Shown piece by piece: positions 14,072 to 17,149 of a stretch of 17,149 nucleotides of DNA. Where the stretch lies: positions 1-17,149 of the forward strand of contig JACZKF010000628.1 of the NCBI GenBank assembly GCA_014860175.1, given 5' to 3'. This stretch comes from Desulfuromonadales bacterium (GTDB lineage: Bacteria > Desulfobacterota > Desulfuromonadia > Desulfuromonadales > JACZKF01). A program made the translations under genes and the position numbers. The notes below the pieces were generated by a model. It was given only the letters and a program-made list of their open reading frames with translations. It did no database searches and was not told the DNA's origin. Within the stretch, counting starts at the first letter, position 1. Each line of letters opens with the position of its first letter.

Positions 14072-14563
14072 TTACTTCAGCGTATAGCGGAACTCATACT
14101 GGCGGGTCTTGCCATCGGGGAGGCGGGTGCCGACCTTAAAGAGGTAGTCCCCTTTCTCCGGCAGCACGATGTCGGCACCAAAGTGACCGTCCATTGCCAC
14201 CAGGCGGATGGCCTCGCCTTCCTTGCCTGCTGGGTCGACAATCTTCGCCGCTGCTGTCCCGGTCTCGATAGCGCCGTCCTTGCCCATGAACATCATGATG
14301 AAGTGATGGGTCTCTTTCATCTTCATCTTGGCCATGGCTTCGCCGATATCATTGAGGTGGGCCATTCCCTCCACCCCGTCGATCGTCTGCTCGCCGATCT
14401 GGATCATCGAGTCGTGAGCTGAGCCGTGGTCGGCCTGGCTGTGCATAGCGTGTTCTTTTTTCTTGTCATGATTGCCGTGGCTGCCATGGTCCTGGGCCAT
14501 CGCGGCCAGCGGGAGAGTCGCCACCAGAGTGGCGGTCAGAAGTGCGATCATCGTTCTTTTCAT
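14072..14563 (-). CDS. His/Met-rich exported protein, probable periplasmic metal binder
   Basis: This 163-aa protein has a signal peptide ending AMA (23), followed by a His-rich stretch (QDHGSHGNHDKKKEHAMHSQ and more His), then Met/His segments (AMAKMKMKETHHFIMMFMGK) and a C-terminal beta-type domain (EKGDYLFKVGTRLPDGKTR, YEFRYTLK) like small periplasmic copper/iron-binding Ig-type proteins. Binding of Cu, Ag or another soft metal is inferred from composition. AAGGAG is 8 nt before ATG 14561-14563; the longer frame to 14650 has no signal peptide start and is not chosen. A sigma-54 promoter (14659-14675) and paired upstream sites (14741/14763) drive it, separating it from the YHS operon upstream. 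Confidence 0.75.
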   Translation of the reverse strand: MKRTMIALLTATLVATLPLAAMAQDHGSHGNHDKKKEHAMHSQADHGSAHDSMIQIGEQTIDGVEGMAHLNDIGEAMAKMKMKETHHFIMMFMGKDGAIETGTAAAKIVDPAGKEGEAIRLVAMDGHFGADIVLPEKGDYLFKVGTRLPDGKTRQYEFRYTLK

Positions 14564-14658
14564 GCAGATCTCCTTGCGTTGCAGAGGGCTTGGTGGTTGG
14601 GATTGCCAGCGGGCGCAGCCAGCCTTCCGCTTCCCGAAAACAGATGCCATCTCTCCTC

Positions 14659-14675
14659 AGCAAGTGCCGTGCCTA
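14659..14675 (-). promoter_or_regulatory. Sigma-54 promoter of the His/Met-rich gene
   Basis: Read on the minus strand, AGGCAC-GGCAC-TTGCT has GG at -24 and GC at -12 with correct 10-nt spacing; only the T of TGG is changed. It lies about 95 bp before ATG 14563 and 65 bp from the paired sites. Confidence 0.65.
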
Positions 14676-14737
14676 TGAAAAAAACACTTATTAAACAAGC
14701 ATTTTGCTTCCCTGCCGGAGCTGCCAGACAGACGATC

Positions 14738-14776
14738 GGACGATATTCTACACCTGCTGCGTGAATATTCTGCACC
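14738..14776. promoter_or_regulatory. Paired palindromic enhancer site upstream of the His/Met-rich gene
   Basis: CGATATTC (14741-14748) and GAATATTC (14763-14770) are 22 bp apart centre to centre, identical to the spacing at 10694/10716. On the minus strand the second reads GCAGAATATTCAC, against GAAGAATATTCAC at 10691-10703. No gene or recognisable remnant is seen in the flanking 14777-14973. Confidence 0.6.
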
Positions 14777-14973
14777 ATGACTAGGGTTGACCATGTGCCA
14801 CAACCGGCGTAGATCGGCTCCGAAACCCTGCCGCGCGCTCTTGCCCTGCACGCCGGGGCCATCCCTCAATCCGGCCCGGGCGCCCTGGTACTTCGTCAGC
14901 ATTCAGGAAATGGTTAGCTACTCCGCCTTGGGGCGGGGTGGCTGCACCGACCCTGATCGCCCTCTTTCTGCTG

Positions 14974-15201
14974 CTAGCGCCTATGCAACCGCAGCCGCGC
15001 CCCCGATGGGCGATGGTTCGGCCGGGAGCAACCTTTCGTCTTCTCCGTCGCTCGCTCAGCCGGCTGCAGCCAGCGGTCAGGATCGGCGGAAAACTTCTCC
15101 AGACATTTCGCCGAGCAGAAGTAGTAGGTTCGGCCATTGTGCATCCGGCTTCCCGCCGAGTTCTCCGGGGATACTTCCATGCCGCAAACAGGATCGGTCA
15201 T
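14974..15201 (-). CDS. YHS-domain protein (metal-associated)
   Basis: The 75-aa protein begins with a full YHS domain: TDPVCGMEVSPENS, then RTYYFCSAKCLEKFSADPDR, with C6, C29 and C33 as likely metal ligands. YHS domains occur alone or at the N-terminus of copper P-type ATPases. The last 28 residues (ATEKTKGCSRPNHRPSGARL...) are basic, low in structure, and not part of the domain, so the gene may be the stump of a longer protein. GAGG sits 9 nt before ATG. It follows the Met-rich gene by 18 bp in the same operon. Confidence 0.8.
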   Translation of the reverse strand: MTDPVCGMEVSPENSAGSRMHNGRTYYFCSAKCLEKFSADPDRWLQPAERATEKTKGCSRPNHRPSGARLRLHRR

Positions 15202-15219
15202 CTTCGGTACCTCGGCAGA

Positions 15220-15684
15220 TCATTTCGGGTGGTGCTCCTCATGGCCGGCGCCGCCTCCAGTTCCTTTGTCAGGCGAAGTTGCGGGATGCATCGGCATCTG
15301 CTCCATCATCGGGCATTCCATCGTTCCCTGCTTCATATGCCCCGCCATGTGATGCATCATCATCGGCCCCATCGCCTGCATTCTCTCGTGCATGGCACGA
15401 TGCTGGTCAACCAGTTGATTGACCACCACCGCTATGGCCTCAACCTTCTGGTCGCCTTGAGCCGCATTCATTTTCTGCGTCGACTCCTGCAGTTTGGCGT
15501 CCATCTCTGCCATTTCCTTTTTCATGGCGGTGCGTTGCTCCAGCATCTGCCGGCAGGCTTCGGGCATCTCTCCCGATCCGGACGCCATCTGCCCGCCCCC
15601 TGGTTGGGCTTGTGCCAACGCTCCTGCAGGTGCCGCAACCACCAACCACGCCAGAACGAATGGGATCACCTTTTTTCTGTTCAT
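15220..15684 (-). CDS. Met/His-rich periplasmic protein with coiled coil
   Basis: This 154-aa protein has a signal peptide (MNRKKVIPFVLAWLVVAAPA..., cleavage after ALA at 24). A helical coiled-coil segment (about 40-100: QMLEQRTAMKKEMAEMDAKL and onward) precedes a Met/His-rich region (MGPMMMHHMAGHMKQGTMEC and PMMEQMPMHP) and a His-rich end (HEEHHPK). The composition is that of periplasmic copper/silver-binding helper proteins; the metal is not shown. AAAGGAG is 7 nt before ATG 15682-15684. It sits between the VKOR-like gene (52 bp upstream) and the YHS gene, forming an envelope metal/redox operon. I do not recognise a named family. Confidence 0.8.
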   Translation of the reverse strand: MNRKKVIPFVLAWLVVAAPAGALAQAQPGGGQMASGSGEMPEACRQMLEQRTAMKKEMAEMDAKLQESTQKMNAAQGDQKVEAIAVVVNQLVDQHRAMHERMQAMGPMMMHHMAGHMKQGTMECPMMEQMPMHPATSPDKGTGGGAGHEEHHPK

Positions 15685-15736
15685 CGCTTTCTCCTTTTGC
15701 GCGAATCGTGCTGAAAAATCTTTCTTCCGGCTACTG

Positions 15737-17134
15737 CTAGCGCACGAACCGGTCCCAAGAGCCAAACGCTTCCTTGATTTTTCCCCGAGGAATGCTCAGG
15801 GCGATCACGGCCAGACCGATCAGAAGGTCATTGATGCGGCCGGTTGTGGAGGCCCCGGCGAGCACAAACGGGGATGCCGCAACGACCAGCCCGGCCGCAA
15901 CGTTCAGATATCTGCAGATCCGGACCGGCTCCCCCATGGCGATCACGGCGATGGTGACGATCAGGGCGCCGGTGATGTGCTCAATGTCAGCCATCGGTTT
16001 CTCCGTCCCGAAGAGGGCCGGCGCACCCATCAGCCAAGCGCCAAGGAGGGTCGAGGCGATCAGGGTCCAGGGGAAGGTCATGCCCCAAAGCGACGCCAGG
16101 AAGACCTGCCGTGGTCTCTTCGGGAACTCGGCGATGGCCGGCAAGCGCTCGTCCATTTTCCCTTCGACCGTGTCCCCCTTCCAGAAGGTGCGCCAGAACG
16201 GCTTCCCTTCCCGTTTCGCCTGCACCATGAACTGCCCCATGGCGATCACCTCGTCCACCTGCAAGGGGATCATCGGCAGCATCAGCGCCGCCGCCAGGAG
16301 GCAGAAGGTGCACCACTCCCCGACCATGACCGGCTGCGAGGCGACCAGGAAGATGTGCACCAGTCCAAGGGGAATGACCAGGATGCCGAAGAAGGTGACC
16401 ATCCAGGGCATCGTCCGCCAGCGCCCCTGACTCCCCATCCACCCCATGAGGAACTCGATGGTGTAGGTGAGGGCGCCGAGGCCGCCGTCGGAGATGGGGA
16501 GGGATTCGGACATCTTGGAGGTGAGGACTTGGCGCGATCCGTCGCTGAAGAACGGGTCCCAGACCTCCGTCAGATAGCCGAGCTGAAAGGCGGCCAGGTA
16601 GCGTGAGACCAGCCAGCCGGCGAAGGCGAGGGCGATCATGATCGAGCGCTGGACCCAGGATGAAGGATTGTACGACCAGCCGGGGGGGAGGTCCGGTCCC
16701 ATCTTCATGTTGCTGATCATCGCCGGCATGCCGGGAATGAGGATGGTGAGGGCGATGACCAGCGTCCCGACCAGGGTGCCGTTCAGGTAGGCGGCGGCGT
16801 TCGGCGCCCAGAACAGGAGGGGGGCCGCGTTCAGCCAGACGCCGATCCCGCAGGCGAGCCAAAGGGCCAGGGGGCGGCCGGGGGTGAGCGCCCGCCAGCC
16901 GAGGACAATCAGCAGCAGACCGCTGATCAGATCGCTCCACGTCATGGCAGCAACCCGGGCGGCATCGGAAAGCCACAACTCGCGCCCTCCCGCCGGCGTG
17001 ACCATGCCCAGGCCGTACGAAAAGGTAAAGGGGGACGCCGCCGTCCAGAAGCCGAGGAGGATCAGGGTCCAGACGGTCCAGAGGGTTTTCCGGTGGTGCT
17101 CGACCAGCATATGTTGCCGCTGCTCGGGCGACAT
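15737..17134 (-). CDS. Membrane protein with SPW repeats flanking a VKOR-like domain
   Basis: This inner-membrane protein has about ten hydrophobic segments. The N- and C-terminal parts carry SPW-type repeats (WTAASPFTFSY about 30-40, VAASPFVLAG about 418-427). The centre (about 160-295) resembles bacterial vitamin K epoxide reductase: VMVGEWCTFCLLAAALMLPM, with the CxxC pair C275/C278 that in VKOR-type enzymes passes electrons between quinone and periplasmic thiols. The second loop-Cys pair of classical VKORs is not seen, so it may use a partner such as the Met/Cys proteins next door. ATG 17132-17134 gives 465 residues, but the frame stays open to the window edge (SEGHG before M), and such proteins often have a His-rich leader, so the true start may lie outside. 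It heads the operon with the Met/His-rich and YHS genes. Confidence 0.8.
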   Translation of the reverse strand: MSPEQRQHMLVEHHRKTLWTVWTLILLGFWTAASPFTFSYGLGMVTPAGGRELWLSDAARVAAMTWSDLISGLLLIVLGWRALTPGRPLALWLACGIGVWLNAAPLLFWAPNAAAYLNGTLVGTLVIALTILIPGMPAMISNMKMGPDLPPGWSYNPSSWVQRSIMIALAFAGWLVSRYLAAFQLGYLTEVWDPFFSDGSRQVLTSKMSESLPISDGGLGALTYTIEFLMGWMGSQGRWRTMPWMVTFFGILVIPLGLVHIFLVASQPVMVGEWCTFCLLAAALMLPMIPLQVDEVIAMGQFMVQAKREGKPFWRTFWKGDTVEGKMDERLPAIAEFPKRPRQVFLASLWGMTFPWTLIASTLLGAWLMGAPALFGTEKPMADIEHITGALIVTIAVIAMGEPVRICRYLNVAAGLVVAASPFVLAGASTTGRINDLLIGLAVIALSIPRGKIKEAFGSWDRFVR

Positions 17135-17149
17135 CCCATGCCCTTCACT

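Noticed and set aside
14938..15714. 258-codon plus-strand frame rich in His and Arg
   Set aside because: It is antisense to the YHS and Met/His-rich genes, which have recognisable domains and ribosome-binding sites; its His richness mirrors their Met (ATG/CAT) codons.

Overview
The window looks like a chromosomal segment of a GC-rich, Gram-negative anaerobe or microaerophile, most plausibly of the Desulfuromonadales/Geobacter type. This is inferred from gene content (outer-membrane porin, lipoprotein, sigma-54 regulation, a likely selenoprotein); no 16S or marker gene is present.

Layout. 1-900: the 3' end of threonine synthase, a hairpin terminator and a frameshifted OsmC-family pseudogene. 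947-5295: a GAF-PAS-histidine kinase gene split by a complete 2585-bp IS21-family element (1751-4335, istA+istB, 25-bp terminal inverted repeats, 6-bp target duplication GCTGAA). 5296-5882: a non-coding stretch with two decayed gene scraps and a putative regulatory region. 5883-7103: a porin. 7337-8710: an NtrC-type sigma-54 response regulator. 9055-10306 (minus): a TVP38/TMEM64 membrane protein frameshifted near its C-terminus, preceded by an AhpD-like (carboxymuconolactone decarboxylase family) gene whose active-site CxxC reads C-A-F-TGA. The TGA is followed by a bSECIS-like hairpin, so this is a probable selenoprotein. 10404-10580 (minus): a rhodanese remnant. 10870-11052 (plus): a 60-aa secreted Cys-containing peptide. 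11151-14563 (minus): cysteine desulfurase, a GerMN-type lipoprotein, an unknown exported protein and a His/Met-rich exported protein. 14974-17134 (minus): a YHS-domain protein, a Met/His-rich periplasmic protein and a large SPW/VKOR-like membrane protein.

How the parts may work together. The main unannotated pattern is a short near-palindromic element (core AGAATATTC). It occurs as pairs spaced exactly 22 bp centre to centre upstream of the secreted peptide (10694/10716) and of the His/Met-rich protein (14741/14763), each pair followed by a good -24/-12 sigma-54 promoter. Weaker paired versions with the same 22-bp spacing precede the porin (5571/5593) and the response-regulator gene itself (7197/7219). 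I infer a local enhancer-dependent regulon run by the sigma-54 response regulator encoded here. The neighbouring sensor kinase, a candidate partner, has been broken by IS21. The target genes (Cys-rich peptide, Met/His-rich periplasmic protein, porin) suggest an envelope response to thiophilic metals or redox/sulfur/selenium stress, but the signal cannot be read from the sequence.

Several genes show recent decay (OsmC, kinase, TVP38, rhodanese, fragments of nifS and a second IS21-type transposase), so the region appears to be under active rearrangement.
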